The notes: generated by a model from the letters alone, not told the origin. Shown: positions 1 to 10,218, counted from the stretch's first letter. The stretch is DNA of 64,000 bases from Staphylococcus sp. M0911 (GCF_003491325.1 NZ_CP022881.1:2108001-2172000); one strand, 5' to 3'. Program-made: numbers and translations.

Positions 1-269
1 AAATGCATGCCTACTGGTGATGTCAAATTAATAAAGATCAGTGATAATAATAACCTAACACTGAAAAATCCTGTATTCACTACAAAATAGATTAACACGC
101 CAACAATCGTTAATAATACTGATAGCGTCGCACTTTTCGTGGAAGCGTGACTTCTCAAAAATACATCTTGGAATTTCACGATGCCGATCGCACTGATTAA
201 TGCAATCACACTACCTAGAAAGATGAATATTGAAGAGATGAGACTAACGATTTCTTTTACTGTTTCCAT
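1..269 (-). CDS. mnhG2: Na+/H+ antiporter subunit MnhG2 (partial, C-terminus off window)
   Basis: The gene starts at the ATG read from 269 and runs off the left edge, so about 89 N-terminal codons are visible. The protein is hydrophobic and has the MnhG/MrpG pattern with a first helix, a charged '[12 protein letters not shown]' stretch and two further helices. MnhG is a small membrane subunit of the multisubunit Mrp-type cation/proton antiporter. Its start lies inside the end of mnhF2, as is usual for translationally coupled mnh genes. Assignment to the second (mnh2) copy rests on similarity to remembered S. aureus proteins and on neighbours. Confidence 0.93.
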   Translation of the reverse strand, partial: METVKEIVSLISSIFIFLGSVIALISAIGIVKFQDVFLRSHASTKSATLSVLLTIVGVLIYFVVNTGFFSVRLLLSLIFINLTSPVGMH

Positions 270-546
270 TGAAAACGCGCCCCCCTCCAATAAATCTAGA
301 AATAGACACCGAACTTACAAATGAGATGATGGCTATTAACATGATTGAATCTAGGAATGAAACGGTACCCATAATCACACTCATGACACCAACAATACAC
401 ATGACAACGGCACTCGTCGCATCGAATGACACGACTCTATCAGCAGTAGTCGGCCCTTTAATTAATCTCAAAAGACAAACCAATAATGCAATACCAAAAA
501 TAACCAAAGCTGCAATAATAAAAAATTCCGTCATAGCTTGTATCAT
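244..546 (-). CDS. mnhF2: Na+/H+ antiporter subunit MnhF2
   Basis: A 100-residue integral membrane protein with three predicted helices; the family signature '[14 protein letters not shown]' sits in the first cytoplasmic loop. MrpF/MnhF is a small subunit of the Mrp antiporter complex in the cytoplasmic membrane. The start ATG follows a GAGGTGA ribosome binding site. It overlaps the end of mnhE2 by 4 bases and the start of mnhG2 by 26 bases, indicating one transcription unit. Length fits the family. Confidence 0.95.
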   Translation of the reverse strand: MIQAMTEFFIIAALVIFGIALLVCLLRLIKGPTTADRVVSFDATSAVVMCIVGVMSVIMGTVSFLDSIMLIAIISFVSSVSISRFIGGGRVFNGNSKRNR

Positions 547-1025
547 CGTGTCACCTCCAAGATTAAATCTTCATATTGTTTAATATTTCGTAGTAAATTT
601 TTCTTGTCCTTATCCGTTACATCAATACTATGAATTAAAAATTTATTTGTTCCTTTTGATATTCGAATCACCGTTGAACCTGGCGTTATGATAATTAAAA
701 TCGTTAAAAAGGTAATTGCCCAATCGTTAGTTAAATTGGTCTCATACGTTAACAATCCAGGATTCATATCTTTCGTTTTAAACAAAATATAATTGATTGT
801 ACTAATACTAGATGTAATTAATTGATATAAGTAAACGACTAAAAACTTAACGGCAACCCATATTTTTCTCAAATAAAACTCTTGTCCAAAGAAACGATGT
901 AAAATATAGATGACGATCACACCAATTAAATACCCAGAGAAGAAGGTTGTGAATTTAAATTCGTCCTCATCTTGAAATAAAACCCATAAAAACGCAATAA
1001 CAATATTCAGAACGACTTGATTCAT
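543..1025 (-). CDS. mnhE2: Na+/H+ antiporter subunit MnhE2
   Basis: 160 residues, the normal length for MnhE/MrpE. An N-terminal membrane pair is followed by a soluble C-terminal half with the MnhE pattern '[19 protein letters not shown]'. It is a subunit of the Mnh2 multisubunit cation/proton antiporter. The start has a strong GAAGGAGGGAG ribosome binding site inside the end of mnhD2. It overlaps mnhF2 by 4 bases (ATGA-type coupling). Confidence 0.95.
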   Translation of the reverse strand: MNQVVLNIVIAFLWVLFQDEDEFKFTTFFSGYLIGVIVIYILHRFFGQEFYLRKIWVAVKFLVVYLYQLITSSISTINYILFKTKDMNPGLLTYETNLTNDWAITFLTILIIITPGSTVIRISKGTNKFLIHSIDVTDKDKKNLLRNIKQYEDLILEVTR

Positions 1026-2525
1026 CTAATTATCTCCCTCCTTCAAATGCGTATTCACTATTTGATGGAACTGATGCTCGTCTATATTCATCTTAGTCGC
1101 ATTTTCAGTGACATTTAATACTAGTGGCGCTCCAATTCCCATTAATAAAATGACTACTACAAGAATACCTAGAATCCCTTTACGATGTTTTGGTATTTTC
1201 TTAAATTCAACTTCTTCGCCATCTTGGTCACCAAAGTACATTAAAAATAGGATTCTAAATAAGCTATACATTGCAATAAGACTGGTTACAATCATTAATC
1301 CCAGACCAATATAGTTGCCATTTTCGATGGCACCTTTAAAAATCAAAACTTTACCGGGGAAACCACTAAATGGTGGCACCCCACCAATCGCAAAAATCAT
1401 AATAACAAATGCTATACCAAAGAATGGTTCGCGTTTAGCAAGTCCACTTAAATAATGGTACTGACGATAACCCGAAATATAAACTAAGCTACCTACAATA
1501 AAGAATAATAACGTCTTAACAACAATATCGTTAGCTAGATAGAAAATCGCACCATTAACACCTGAAAATGTATGTGTACCTAAACCAAGAATGACAAAAC
1601 CAATCGACAATATGACTTGATAAGCAGCAATCTTCTTAATATCTTTGTATGCTAAAACGCCAAAAGCACCAATAATCATTGTTAGACATGACATGAAGAT
1701 AAGTAACGGATGCGTGACACCTGCATGAGAGTCAAATAATAATGTGAAGAAGCGGATTAATGCATATGCACCGACTTTCGTCATTAATGCTGCAAAAAGT
1801 GCGGCTAATTCTGTGTTTAATACTGCATATGCTTTAGGTAGCCACATAAAGATAACTAGTGCCGCTTTCGAACTGAATGCTACCAAGAATATAAGTGAAA
1901 TCATCGTCACGGTTTGATTATCTTCCATGTTATTTAATCTTAAAGCAATATGAGAAAAATTAAGTGTTCCTACTGTTTTATACAATAAACCAATCGCGAA
2001 AAGTAAAAACCAAGATCCGATAATGTTTAATACGACATAAATAATTGCTGCACGTAATTGTTCAACAGATTGTCCTAATGTGACAAGCACAAAAGAAGCA
2101 AGCAACATAATTTCAAACATAACGTATAGATTAAACAAATCTGAAGTTAGAAATGAGCCAATAACTCCTACAGCTAAAAATAGTATGAACGATGGAAGAT
2201 GGAAACGATTCACACGTTGCTCTCCACGACCAAATCCATAAGCCATAATCAATGTAATGACAAACGATGATACAGTGACCATAAGTAAACTCAATGAATC
2301 GCCTAAAAATTGAATACCGAATGGTGCTTTCCATCCACCGAAATCTAATGTAATTGGTTTTTCATTCATCACATAAATTAATAATGCTAACGAAATGACT
2401 GTTGTTACCAACATTGTGCCAATACATAAGAATTTAGATACTTTACTTTTATCTTTGATAAAGACAAGTATTAAAGCGCAAAGAAATGGAAGTAACATGG
2501 GTAAAATCAATAAATTACTCATCAT
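1026..2525 (-). CDS. mnhD2: Na+/H+ antiporter subunit MnhD2
   Basis: About 499 residues and some 14 membrane helices; the NuoL/M/N proton-translocating family (Proton_antipo_M), with '[22 protein letters not shown]' containing the channel lysine helix. It is one of the two large proton-channel-like subunits of the Mnh2 antiporter. Several start codons are possible (GTG at 2534, ATGs at 2528, 2525 and 2522); 2525 gives the best spacing from AAGGGGTG and matches the remembered S. aureus N-terminus. It overlaps the end of mnhC2. Confidence 0.95.
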   Translation of the reverse strand: MMSNLLILPMLLPFLCALILVFIKDKSKVSKFLCIGTMLVTTVISLALLIYVMNEKPITLDFGGWKAPFGIQFLGDSLSLLMVTVSSFVITLIMAYGFGRGEQRVNRFHLPSFILFLAVGVIGSFLTSDLFNLYVMFEIMLLASFVLVTLGQSVEQLRAAIIYVVLNIIGSWFLLFAIGLLYKTVGTLNFSHIALRLNNMEDNQTVTMISLIFLVAFSSKAALVIFMWLPKAYAVLNTELAALFAALMTKVGAYALIRFFTLLFDSHAGVTHPLLIFMSCLTMIIGAFGVLAYKDIKKIAAYQVILSIGFVILGLGTHTFSGVNGAIFYLANDIVVKTLLFFIVGSLVYISGYRQYHYLSGLAKREPFFGIAFVIMIFAIGGVPPFSGFPGKVLIFKGAIENGNYIGLGLMIVTSLIAMYSLFRILFLMYFGDQDGEEVEFKKIPKHRKGILGILVVVILLMGIGAPLVLNVTENATKMNIDEHQFHQIVNTHLKEGDN

Positions 2526-2859
2526 CATCTTCACCCCTTAATACGTTAATTTCATCTTCTTTAGTTACTCGATATGTTCTATAAATTAATACAAGTAAGA
2601 AGGCAGTCATACCAAATCCAATGACAATAGCTGTTAAAACAATGGCTTGTAATAATGGATCAACAAAATAAGCCTTACCTCCTGTTATTAATGGTTCTGT
2701 CATATGTCCACCATAACGCCCCATACTCATGATAATGAGATTACCTGCGTGGGTATAAATGGAGATACCTATGACAATTCGAATTAAATTAATAGATAGA
2801 ATCATATACGTACCGATAAATACTAAAAAGCCAATCACTAATAATAATATAAGATTCAT
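2515..2859 (-). CDS. mnhC2: Na+/H+ antiporter subunit MnhC2
   Basis: 114 residues with three membrane helices; NuoK/MrpC-like. Visible family signatures are 'GIYMIL'-type first helix and '[21 protein letters not shown]'-type third helix (positions about 65-85). It is a small subunit of the antiporter, structurally equivalent to NuoK of complex I. Its ATG overlaps the mnhB2 stop by 4 bases, and its end overlaps mnhD2, so expression is probably coupled. Confidence 0.95.
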   Translation of the reverse strand: MNLILLLVIGFLVFIGTYMILSINLIRIVIGISIYTHAGNLIIMSMGRYGGHMTEPLITGGKAYFVDPLLQAIVLTAIVIGFGMTAFLLVLIYRTYRVTKEDEINVLRGEDDDE

Positions 2860-3281
2860 GATTTACCCCCACTTATCGACAACATCACTGTAACTATGAC
2901 ACCCACAACTGCTAATAACACACCTAATTCAAAGAGTGTGACTGTTGTAACATGTACATGACCTAATAAGGGTAAAGCGATATTGGCTTCAGTTTGATAT
3001 AAAAACGGTTTACCAAAAAATGTAGGGACAATAGCTGTCGCCAATGAAATTAAAGAACCTATAATCATTAACTGTTTAAAATCGATCGGTAAACTGATAA
3101 GCACTTGCTTAACATCAAATGCAAGGAACATCAGAATAAAAGCAGAACTAAAAATCAAACCACCGATAAAGCCGCCGCCTGGATTATTATGTCCTGCAAA
3201 GAAAACATAGAACCCAAACGTTAATAGTATAAATACGACGACTTTAGTTACCGTTCGTAATACGACATCATTCTCTTTCAT
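2856..3281 (-). CDS. mnhB2: Na+/H+ antiporter subunit MnhB2
   Basis: 141 residues with four predicted helices and the MnhB motif '[13 protein letters not shown]' near residue 30-42, which is diagnostic of MrpB/MnhB. It is a membrane subunit of the Mnh2 cation/proton antiporter. It overlaps mnhA2 by 14 bases and mnhC2 by 4 bases. The ribosome binding site GAGGGGAC lies inside mnhA2. Confidence 0.95.
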   Translation of the reverse strand: MKENDVVLRTVTKVVVFILLTFGFYVFFAGHNNPGGGFIGGLIFSSAFILMFLAFDVKQVLISLPIDFKQLMIIGSLISLATAIVPTFFGKPFLYQTEANIALPLLGHVHVTTVTLFELGVLLAVVGVIVTVMLSISGGKS

Positions 3282-5670
3282 CTTGTCCCCTCCGATCTTT
3301 ATAAGTTAGTAATGTATAAATCCCTAGACCTGCAATAATAAGTACAAGGCCTTCAAACAATGTATCTAATGCTCTAAAATCACCTAAAATAGCATTAACA
3401 ATATTTTTACCACCTGTTAATTTATCTGCATTTTCATAGAATTTAGAAATCGTTGGCATACCCTCTGCTTGTTGTGTAATAAAAATCAATGAGACCACAG
3501 TCATTGCAGTTATGAGTGACACAACGATTTTCACAATTTCCTTTTTCATATTCGGCTTATTTCTTGGAACGTTTGGTAATCTAGAGAAACTTACAATAAA
3601 TAAAATAGTTGTAATTGTCTCAACCACAAGTTGTGTTAAAGCTAAATCGGGTGCTTTCATTGCAATAAAGAATAATGTTACTGCAAAGCCAATAACACCA
3701 TTAAGCACAACCATTGTAAGACGTTGACGAATAAAAACGAGTACAATTCCGATAACTAATGTCACTATAGATAAAATAACTTCTAACGGTCCGAATTGAG
3801 ACACATGTAATTGATGTACATGTGGGAATCCGACACTAATGTATCCATATAGAATGATGGCAACAAAGATAAGTAATGTAATGATGATATAGTGATTGAG
3901 TTTATTTTTCATCAACATTCTAATACTGTATCCAGAATATAACTCGAATTGTCGATAAACGTGTTGATACGATTTAGTTATCGACGCATGCTTAATGATA
4001 CGATGTGTCAATGACTTCCAATCTATTGATAAGGCCAACACAACGCCTAAAACAATGACAGTCACGCTTAGAATAAGTGGTAAATTAACCCCATGCCATT
4101 GAGAAATATGCGGCGCTATCGCATCTACTTTTGAGCCTGCATCTGTAACCGATCTAAGCGCCGGTAAAATCACATTTTGACCGAAAAGGTTCGGAATAAA
4201 GAATATGATTGGTATAAGTATCATTAATACTAATGAAGGCATGCTAAACAACCAAGGTTCATGTATATCTTTTTTCGTAAAATAAGTTGTATTAAATTTG
4301 CCCCAAAATGTTTCTTTTACCATGTAAAGTGCATACGTAAAGGTAAAGATACTTGCGATGACACCTATTGCGACAACAATTACTGTGAGCATGATGCCAA
4401 ATTGCTCTAAATGACTAGCCTTCACTAATGCGTCGAAGAACATTTCTTTACTTAAAAAGCCATTTAAAAATGGTACCCCTGCCATCGATAAAGCAGCGAT
4501 TAACATAGCAATATGCATTTTAGGGAAAAGCTTACGCATGCCATTTAAATAACGAATATCTCTTGTTCCCGCTTCATGGTCGATAATACCTACACCCATA
4601 AACAAAGCACATTTAAAAATGGCGTGATTCATTAAATGAAATAAACCAGCAAATAAAACTAAAACATAAAACTCTGTTAATGAATCAGATGGATGTTGTG
4701 CATAACCGCCACCAATACCTACCATTGACATCATCATACCTAATTGGCTGATAGTAGAATACGCTAAAATACCTTTTAAATCGTATTGTCTTAATGCGGT
4801 TAATGAACCAAATAGCATCGTAATCAATCCTACAAAAGTTACGATATAAATATAAGCATCACTTAGTCCTAAGACAGGTGTGAAGCGGAATAATAAGAAA
4901 ATACCTGCTTTCACCATAGTAGCTGAATGTAAATATGCACTGACTGGCGTCGGTGCTGCCATCGCTTTAGGCAACCATACATGAAATGGAAATTGTGCTG
5001 ATTTCGTAAAAGCACCTAATAAAATCATCAACATCATTGGTATAAATAAAGGATGGTTAATCAAATGATGACGTTGATCTAAAATATCCGTAATCGTGTT
5101 TGTACCTGTCATCAAATACAGCATAATAAATCCTGTTAGTAATGCTAATCCACCTAATACCGTTATCATAAACGATTGAATAGCACCTAATTGACTATTA
5201 CCGTTATCGTACCAATATGAAATAAGTAAAAACGATGACACACTAGTTAATTCCCAAAAGACATACATTAAAATTGTATTATTGGAAAGTACAATGCCTA
5301 ACATACTGAACATGAATAATAGTAAATAAAAGAAGAATCTAGGTAGGTTATCCGTTTGAGGTGATAAGTATTGTGTAGCATAGAAAAATACCGCTACACC
5401 AATTAATGAAATAATTAAAGCAAACATTAAACTAAGTCCGTCTAGCCTCATGTCAATATTAATATCTAACGAAGTCATCCAAGGCACTTGAACTGCTATA
5501 AATTGTTGTTGCACAATTTGTGGTATCTTCGAGATAAAATAAATTGATGTAATTATGGGGGCACTGAGTGCAACGTAACTGGCCAAAGCATTCAATTTGC
5601 TATGTGACATAGTTAATAGCACCAAACCCATAATGGCTAACAGTAGAACCATTAGGTATATCAAGCCCAT
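3268..5670 (-). CDS. mnhA2: Na+/H+ antiporter subunit MnhA2
   Basis: 800 residues and more than 18 membrane helices. It is the largest Mnh subunit: an N-terminal NuoL-like proton channel ('[24 protein letters not shown]' region near residue 225-250) followed by the MrpA-specific C-terminal domain that includes the MrpB-like helices. It acts in Na+ or K+/H+ exchange and pH homeostasis. I chose the ATG at 5670 rather than the TTG at 5673 because AAGGAGG is spaced well from it and the length then equals the S. aureus protein. It is the first gene of the operon, 20 bases after the recombinase-like gene, so the two may be co-transcribed. Confidence 0.96.
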   Translation of the reverse strand: MGLIYLMVLLLAIMGLVLLTMSHSKLNALASYVALSAPIITSIYFISKIPQIVQQQFIAVQVPWMTSLDINIDMRLDGLSLMFALIISLIGVAVFFYATQYLSPQTDNLPRFFFYLLLFMFSMLGIVLSNNTILMYVFWELTSVSSFLLISYWYDNGNSQLGAIQSFMITVLGGLALLTGFIMLYLMTGTNTITDILDQRHHLINHPLFIPMMLMILLGAFTKSAQFPFHVWLPKAMAAPTPVSAYLHSATMVKAGIFLLFRFTPVLGLSDAYIYIVTFVGLITMLFGSLTALRQYDLKGILAYSTISQLGMMMSMVGIGGGYAQHPSDSLTEFYVLVLFAGLFHLMNHAIFKCALFMGVGIIDHEAGTRDIRYLNGMRKLFPKMHIAMLIAALSMAGVPFLNGFLSKEMFFDALVKASHLEQFGIMLTVIVVAIGVIASIFTFTYALYMVKETFWGKFNTTYFTKKDIHEPWLFSMPSLVLMILIPIIFFIPNLFGQNVILPALRSVTDAGSKVDAIAPHISQWHGVNLPLILSVTVIVLGVVLALSIDWKSLTHRIIKHASITKSYQHVYRQFELYSGYSIRMLMKNKLNHYIIITLLIFVAIILYGYISVGFPHVHQLHVSQFGPLEVILSIVTLVIGIVLVFIRQRLTMVVLNGVIGFAVTLFFIAMKAPDLALTQLVVETITTILFIVSFSRLPNVPRNKPNMKKEIVKIVVSLITAMTVVSLIFITQQAEGMPTISKFYENADKLTGGKNIVNAILGDFRALDTLFEGLVLIIAGLGIYTLLTYKDRRGQDERE

Positions 5671-5690
5671 CAAAAGCCTCCTTTTTTATA

Positions 5691-6248
5691 TTATAGATTT
5701 AACGCAATGACAGTACGATTATGCATTTTATCTTTAATACCGATAAATTTCATTGTTTCATTGGTTGTTTGATGCCCTAAATATTTCTGGATTATTGAAA
5801 TCGATATTCCCGAATGATATGCGTGATATGCAAAGGTTTTTCTCAATGTAGTTAATCCAATATGTGGTATGTCTAACTCTTCAGCCGCTTTGTTAATAAT
5901 ACGATAAGCTTGTTGTCGTGATAGCCCTTTACCTGTCCGTATTGACTGAAAAACAAGATCATTATCTTTAATTTGATAATATTCAATATAGTCTTGTAAC
6001 TCATTTCTTAAATCAGGTGGTAATAAAATTTGAATCGTTGGTTCTCCATCATCAATCCAAGTTGATTTTATATTCCCACTTTCAATTGATTTCAGTCGTT
6101 GAACACTCATATTTAACAATTCCGACAATTTAATTCCTGTATGTATAGCAAATTTAAATAATAAATAGTCTCTTTGAGAACGAGATCGCAACACACTATA
6201 CATTTTTTGTATATCTTCTGTTCTTCTAATCGGCTCTACTTGATTCAT
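5691..6248 (-). CDS. Tyrosine recombinase-like protein, catalytic residues altered
   Basis: 185 residues resembling only the catalytic half of a phage-integrase/XerD-like recombinase; no N-terminal core-binding domain is seen. The alignment by eye is good across 'HTGIKLSELL', 'TTLRKTFAYHAYHSG' and 'IIQKYLGHQT'. However, the first catalytic Arg is Lys40, the His of HxLR is Thr133, and the Tyr nucleophile position is Phe168; only Arg136 and His159 of the usual set remain. No phage or attachment site is nearby. A similar gene sits beside mnhA2 in S. aureus (from memory), so this is probably a domesticated, non-recombining protein, perhaps a DNA-binding one. The function is unknown. The start follows AAGGAGGAC. 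Confidence 0.85.
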   Translation of the reverse strand: MNQVEPIRRTEDIQKMYSVLRSRSQRDYLLFKFAIHTGIKLSELLNMSVQRLKSIESGNIKSTWIDDGEPTIQILLPPDLRNELQDYIEYYQIKDNDLVFQSIRTGKGLSRQQAYRIINKAAEELDIPHIGLTTLRKTFAYHAYHSGISISIIQKYLGHQTTNETMKFIGIKDKMHNRTVIALNL

Positions 6249-6387
6249 ACGTCCTCCTTATTAAGTTTCTTATTTAATGATAAAACATGATTAAGTAACA
6301 TTAAAGTAATCTGCTTAAATTTATTTATTAAATTGTGACCCTTTTTAATTTTTATTTCGATATATATAGTGAAAGGAGGTTACAACA

Positions 6388-6594
6388 ATGAATGAAGTGA
6401 ATCAACTGGTGGTTGTTTTAACTCGTATTACTTATGATTCAGAAGGTAAAGCAATCCAACATAAACGACGTTTTTCAAATTTAAAACCGACTACAACAGA
6501 CGAACAAATCAAAACATTTTCAACGATTATCGAACGCTTGACTGGCGAATCATTTGATAAAGTTGAAGCCATTAGAACACAATCATTAGTATAG
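6388..6594 (+). CDS. DUF1659 family small protein
   Basis: 68 residues with no membrane segment, matching the DUF1659 pattern (short beta-rich N-terminus, 'KRRFSNLKPTTTDEQIKTF'). The start follows a near-perfect AAAGGAGGT at 6372-6380. It lies 4 bases before a DUF2922 gene; the same pair is found together in many Firmicutes, so they are likely translated from one message and may act together. The function of the family is not known. Confidence 0.8.
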   Translation: MNEVNQLVVVLTRITYDSEGKAIQHKRRFSNLKPTTTDEQIKTFSTIIERLTGESFDKVEAIRTQSLV

Positions 6595-6601
6595 GAGAAT
6601 G

Positions 6602-6826
6602 CTTATGAAAACTACATTAGACCTTGTTTTTAAAAGTAACTTAGACAAACCAATAAAGTTACAAATACCCGAAAATGATAGCACACTAACCGAACAGGTT
6701 GTAAAAGAAAGTATGGATCAATTATTAAAATTAGATATTTTAAAATCAAATGTCGGCACAATCCACAAAGTGTATGCTGCTTATATTGTATCCAAAAATA
6801 CACAAATCCTTTTTGAAAATAAATAA
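6602..6826 (+). CDS. DUF2922 family small protein
   Basis: About 74 residues, soluble, with the DUF2922 form: an N-terminal strand 'TLDLVFKSNLDKPIKLQIP', a helix around residues 30-45 and a final strand 'VYAAYIVSKNTQ'. The most upstream start is an ATG-like codon at 6599 within AGGAGAATGCTTATGAAA; the ATG at 6605 is the better spaced one from AGGAG. It is the second gene of the DUF1659-DUF2922 pair and is followed by a good terminator at 6838. No known activity. Confidence 0.78.
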   Translation, partial: LMKTTLDLVFKSNLDKPIKLQIPENDSTLTEQVVKESMDQLLKLDILKSNVGTIHKVYAAYIVSKNTQILFENK

Positions 6827-6837
6827 TTGATCGACGT

Positions 6838-6882
6838 CCTATACCCTCTGATATTCATCACATTGGGTATAGGGCTTTTTTG
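6838..6882 (+). terminator. Rho-independent terminator after the DUF1659/DUF2922 pair
   Basis: A 9-bp perfect stem (6838-6846 with 6865-6873, CCTATACCC/GGGTATAGG) is followed by GC and a run of six T. It ends the two-gene DUF1659/DUF2922 transcript before the next plus-strand gene. Confidence 0.85.
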
Positions 6883-6992
6883 TTTGAATAGATGTATATA
6901 AATCATTTGATTTATACATCATCTACTATTTTATAATAGTGTCTTTTTCGATATAATTGATTCATTCTGTCGAGAAAAGAGTGACTTCAATT

Positions 6993-7922
6993 ATGGCTTT
7001 ACTTTATTTTTTAGGTATCTTTGTCGGTATGTTAATTCCTATACAGACATCCGTAAACTCAAGACTAAGTCAATACACACGTTCATCTTTTTATGCTTCA
7101 ACAGTGTCTTTCGGTGTGGGAACCTTATGTTTAATCATTCTGAATTTAATAATTAACCCTCATATGCTCACACCTCAATTCTTTACAGAACAAACCTTTA
7201 ATTATCACTGGTTTGTAGGTGGCTTATTAGGCGTATGTTTCTTAACTGGTAACTTATTATTATTACCTAGATTAGGCGCAGCACTTACCGTTGTCATTAC
7301 AGTAGCTGGTCAAATTATCATGGGCGTTGCCATTGATACTTTAGGTTTGTTTGGTGCAAGCCAACAACCATTCACCTTGTTTAAAGCAGTGGGTATAGTT
7401 CTTTTACTTATAGGTATTTTACTTATGAATCAAATTCCTAAAGACAAACTCTTACGTCAATCTCACTCGAATTTATATATATGGTTAATCGTTGGCTTTA
7501 TTTTCGGATGTGCGCCGCCTATCCAAACGACAATCAATAGTGCGTTAGCAAAAGAAGTCCATTCATCATTCTTTGCTTCATTAGTATCGTTTACGATAGG
7601 TACAATCGCATTACTCATTTTGACATTAATTTTCCATAGAAGCTTAAAAATCAACCAAACACATCCGGATTTGGGTCATATCAAATCAATTTATTTTGTG
7701 GGTGGTATCTTAGGTATGGCTTTTGTTACTTCCAATGTGATACTGATGCCATTTCTAGGCGCTGCTTTAACTACCATTGTTGGTATGCTCGGACAAATGT
7801 TAATGGGCGTAATTATCGATCACTTTGGTTTACTGGGCACACCCAAAAACAGAATCACACTAAGAAAATGTATTGGCTTAAGTTGTATTGCTATAGGCAT
7901 TATATTATTACGTTTATTCTAA
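6993..7922 (+). CDS. DMT superfamily transporter, YdcZ/DUF606 tandem type
   Basis: About 310 residues with ten predicted helices, built of two homologous halves. Each half carries the DUF606 pattern: 'FVGMLIPIQTSVNSRLS' and 'FGCAPPIQTTINSALA' at their starts, and 'LLLLPRLGAALTVV' and 'VILMPFLGAALTTI' later. Family members are small membrane exporters of unknown substrate. The open frame extends upstream to a TTG at 6957, but the ATG at 6993 begins directly at the first helix and is preferred; the ribosome binding site is weak for either. It is flanked by terminator-like elements and appears to be a single-gene unit. Confidence 0.82.
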   Translation: MALLYFLGIFVGMLIPIQTSVNSRLSQYTRSSFYASTVSFGVGTLCLIILNLIINPHMLTPQFFTEQTFNYHWFVGGLLGVCFLTGNLLLLPRLGAALTVVITVAGQIIMGVAIDTLGLFGASQQPFTLFKAVGIVLLLIGILLMNQIPKDKLLRQSHSNLYIWLIVGFIFGCAPPIQTTINSALAKEVHSSFFASLVSFTIGTIALLILTLIFHRSLKINQTHPDLGHIKSIYFVGGILGMAFVTSNVILMPFLGAALTTIVGMLGQMLMGVIIDHFGLLGTPKNRITLRKCIGLSCIAIGIILLRLF

Positions 7923-7934
7923 CGTTTTAATTGT

Positions 7935-8222
7935 TGAGGTTGAGACATAAAGTTTTGGTGCTTTTGGAAACCGATTAACGGCGTCCCAAAAGCAGGATTA
8001 TCGGCAGAAGGGACCCAACATAGAGAAATTGGTATTCCAATTTCTGCAAATAATGCAAGTTGGGCAAACGCTCACGATTCGACAAAATTTGGAAAACAAT
8101 TCAAATGAACAAACTCAACTATTGAGTTTGTAAGAACTACTAACCTATGAATAAGGAAGTAGTTCTTTATCATCGTTCGGTTCTGCTCAAATCCTAAACG
8201 CTTTTGTCCAGACCTCTTTTTT
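7935..8222. repeat. Intergenic repeat/hairpin element, copy 1
   Basis: The stretch between the transporter and the next gene contains no gene. Its ends are imperfect inverted repeats (GAGGTTGAGACATAAAG at 7936 against CTTTTGTCCAGACCTC at 8201-8216, followed by TTTTTT). Inside are a GAAATTGGTATTCCAATTTC hairpin (about 8019-8038) and AACTACT...AGTAGTT (about 8128-8156). Parts recur near 27240-27320 and 27880-27950, including the shared words 'GTCCCAAAAGCAGGATT'. It resembles the dispersed intergenic repeats of S. aureus and may also serve as a terminator. Confidence 0.6.
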
Positions 8223-8307
8223 TATCATCTAAATCGTGTTTTTTCATAATCTGTAACTCTATCAAATAGTTATGACACCATTTCAAATAATATTTTGTTT
8301 TAATATT

Positions 8308-8334
8308 TTTACAATTCTATTTTTGTAGTATAAT
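8308..8334 (+). promoter_or_regulatory. Predicted sigma-A promoter of the adaptor-like gene
   Basis: TTTACA (8308-8313) and a consensus TATAAT (8329-8334) are 15 bases apart (16 if TTTTAC is used). This is about 30 bases upstream of the GAGGTGA ribosome binding site of the gene beginning at 8366. Confidence 0.55.
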
Positions 8335-8365
8335 AATCACATCTTACTCCACCGAGGTGAACATA

Positions 8366-9319
8366 TTGAACTTAAACAAAACGATGATATTTTCTTTAAT
8401 ACTTCTATTAACCATTATTTCCTCAGGATTCGGTTTTTACCTTTATCGTTCTTCTCATTCTCCCGATCAGCTTGACCAAGTTAAAACAATTAAGACTAAA
8501 CATGAAACCTTACTTTCTACTATAGGCACGCAAGAAGCTGTCGAAACTTTCACTCTTTATTACGACAAGCAATATGGCTACATCCATAGACTATTCGTTA
8601 AACCCCATACTTATGTAAAAAAGAATTCCCCGCTTTTAGAATATTTCAACCCATCGAAAGCAACACAACTTGATGATCAGCAACAACTAACTCTCAAACA
8701 AATCCAGCACAACTTCCCTAAATTATCATCTTCCCAACAGCAACAACTAACAGAAAGAACACTTCATCAATCACAATTCTTAAAAGATAAATCAGAAGTT
8801 TATACGCAAACTTATACCCCTATTAGCGGCTATATACATATGCTAAACAAATCTCCTTCTAAAAATAATCAGCCTATAATGCAAATCAATAGCAAAGAAC
8901 GTATTATTCGTGCTACTATATCAGAATCTGAAAAAGATTTATTAAAAATAAATCAAAATATTTCAATCTATTCTAATGATAAAAATCGATTCATTGGAAA
9001 AGTTAAATATATTTCAAATATTCCAAAACAAATTAATAAGCAAACATCCATGTATCAAATTGAAATATCGACTCAACCACATTATGATATCGGCACCCAC
9101 TTCAAAGTTAGACTCTATTCTGATCATATACGTATCCCTAAAAGTGCATTAGTAGAAAGCAAGTATGTCCTCGTTAAACTAAAAAATAAAATCGTAAAAC
9201 GAGAAATTAAATACAATACTGCTAAGCAATATGGGTATATAAATGTTACACAAGGATTAATGTTGAATGAAAACGTTGTTTCTACGCCTTCAGCATCTTT
9301 AAAAAAGGTTTATAAATAA
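8366..9319 (+). CDS. Membrane-anchored HlyD/RND-adaptor-like protein
   Basis: About 317 residues. An N-terminal membrane anchor (about residues 5-25) is followed by an extracellular part with a lipoyl/barrel-sandwich-like pattern: 'GYIHRLFVKPHTYVKKNSPLLEY' mirrored later by 'TPISGYIHMLNKSP', with a Gln-rich helical hairpin between them, then a beta-barrel portion ending near 'IRIPKSALVES'. This is typical of periplasmic-adaptor-like subunits that partner ABC or other exporters, though no exporter gene is adjacent. The frame opens at GTG 8357, but GAGGTGA at 8354-8360 points to the TTG at 8366. From memory S. aureus has a similar gene immediately upstream of sarA. Confidence 0.75.
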   Translation: MNLNKTMIFSLILLLTIISSGFGFYLYRSSHSPDQLDQVKTIKTKHETLLSTIGTQEAVETFTLYYDKQYGYIHRLFVKPHTYVKKNSPLLEYFNPSKATQLDDQQQLTLKQIQHNFPKLSSSQQQQLTERTLHQSQFLKDKSEVYTQTYTPISGYIHMLNKSPSKNNQPIMQINSKERIIRATISESEKDLLKINQNISIYSNDKNRFIGKVKYISNIPKQINKQTSMYQIEISTQPHYDIGTHFKVRLYSDHIRIPKSALVESKYVLVKLKNKIVKREIKYNTAKQYGYINVTQGLMLNENVVSTPSASLKKVYK

Positions 9320-9482
9320 GTTATTTGTAATAATCATTTCAAAAACTTTACTTTTTAGTTGTTTTTTTATTAAATTACAGAAAATTTGAATTTGCTATGA
9401 TAAATTTGAATTAGAAAAATGCTATTTTTAAGAAAAAAAAGATATATCACAATCAATAATTTGTTTTATAAACACTTATTTG

Positions 9483-9511
9483 TTTACTTCTTAATTTTAT
9501 TTAGTTATAAT
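9483..9511 (+). promoter_or_regulatory. Candidate promoter in the sarA upstream region
   Basis: TTTACT (9483-9488) and TATAAT (9506-9511) are separated by exactly 17 bases, about 160 bases before sarA. In S. aureus sarA is transcribed from three promoters in a long AT-rich leader; the 353-base region 9320-9672 here is equally AT-rich and holds no gene, so it probably has the same role. I could not identify a sigma-B promoter with confidence. A second TATAAT-like run lies at 9649-9656, close to the ribosome binding site. Confidence 0.5.
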
Positions 9512-9672
9512 TAACTAAATAATATAGCATTAAATATAATTCTTTAAATTAATTTAATACTAAATTATGGCAGACACTTCGTATTTTTCAAAAAAAAGAT
9601 ATAAATATATAAAATCGGGTAAAAGCACTTATAGAGGTATATGTAAGTGTATATAATAGGGAGGTTTCAGTA

Positions 9673-10047
9673 ATGGCTATTTCAAAAATAAATGATTGCT
9701 TCGAATTACTAGCAATGGTCACTTATGCTGACAAATTAAAAAGTATTATCAAAAAAGAATTCTCAATTAGCTTTGAGGAATTCGCAGTTTTAACTTATAT
9801 TAGTGAACACAAAGAAGAGGAATACTATCTTAAAGATATTATTAACCACTTAAACTACAAACAACCACAAGTTGTAAAAGCTGTTAAAAACTTATCACAA
9901 GAAGATTATTTCGACAAAAAACGTAATGAACATGATGAAAGAACAGTATTAATTTTAGTTAATACTAAACAACGTAAAAAAATCGATGAATTATTAAAAC
10001 GTGTTAACAAACGAATCACTGAAGCTAATGACGAAAACGAAGTCTAA
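9673..10047 (+). CDS. sarA: Global virulence regulator SarA
   Basis: 124 residues, the exact length of S. aureus SarA and nearly identical over the winged-helix core ('[18 protein letters not shown]', '[18 protein letters not shown]', '[13 protein letters not shown]'). The redox-sensitive Cys9 in 'INDCFELL' is kept. SarA is a dimeric MarR/SarA-family DNA-binding protein controlling agr, exoproteins, proteases and surface adhesins. Divergence is confined to a few N-terminal and C-terminal positions. The start follows AGGGAGGTTTCAGTA. A strong hairpin terminator follows at 10145. It is likely auto-regulated through its long AT-rich leader. Confidence 0.98.
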   Translation: MAISKINDCFELLAMVTYADKLKSIIKKEFSISFEEFAVLTYISEHKEEEYYLKDIINHLNYKQPQVVKAVKNLSQEDYFDKKRNEHDERTVLILVNTKQRKKIDELLKRVNKRITEANDENEV

Positions 10048-10144
10048 GCTTCAACTCAAGTGATGATGTTTGATAAGAGATAGATAGATATAAACAGTTA
10101 ATCTAACAACTTAATAGATTTCAATGTAAATATCTAACCATCTC

Positions 10145-10176
10145 ATACCTATCTTTGAAAAGATAGGTATTTTTTA
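10145..10176 (+). terminator. sarA terminator
   Basis: A 10-bp perfect stem (ATACCTATCT, 10145-10154, with AGATAGGTAT, 10161-10170) closes a short TTGAAA loop and is followed by TTTTTT. Confidence 0.9.
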
Positions 10177-10218
10177 ATGATAAATAGATTTGAAAAAGTA
10201 TATAACGTGTCTGAAATC

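Noticed and set aside
5691-6826. A prophage or genomic-island border marked by the integrase-like gene
   Set aside because: The protein lacks the nucleophile, no att repeats or tRNA are present, and flanking genes are core staphylococcal genes in conserved order.
7463-7654. Minus-strand frame inside the DMT transporter gene
   Set aside because: Antisense shadow of the second DUF606 repeat with no ribosome binding site.
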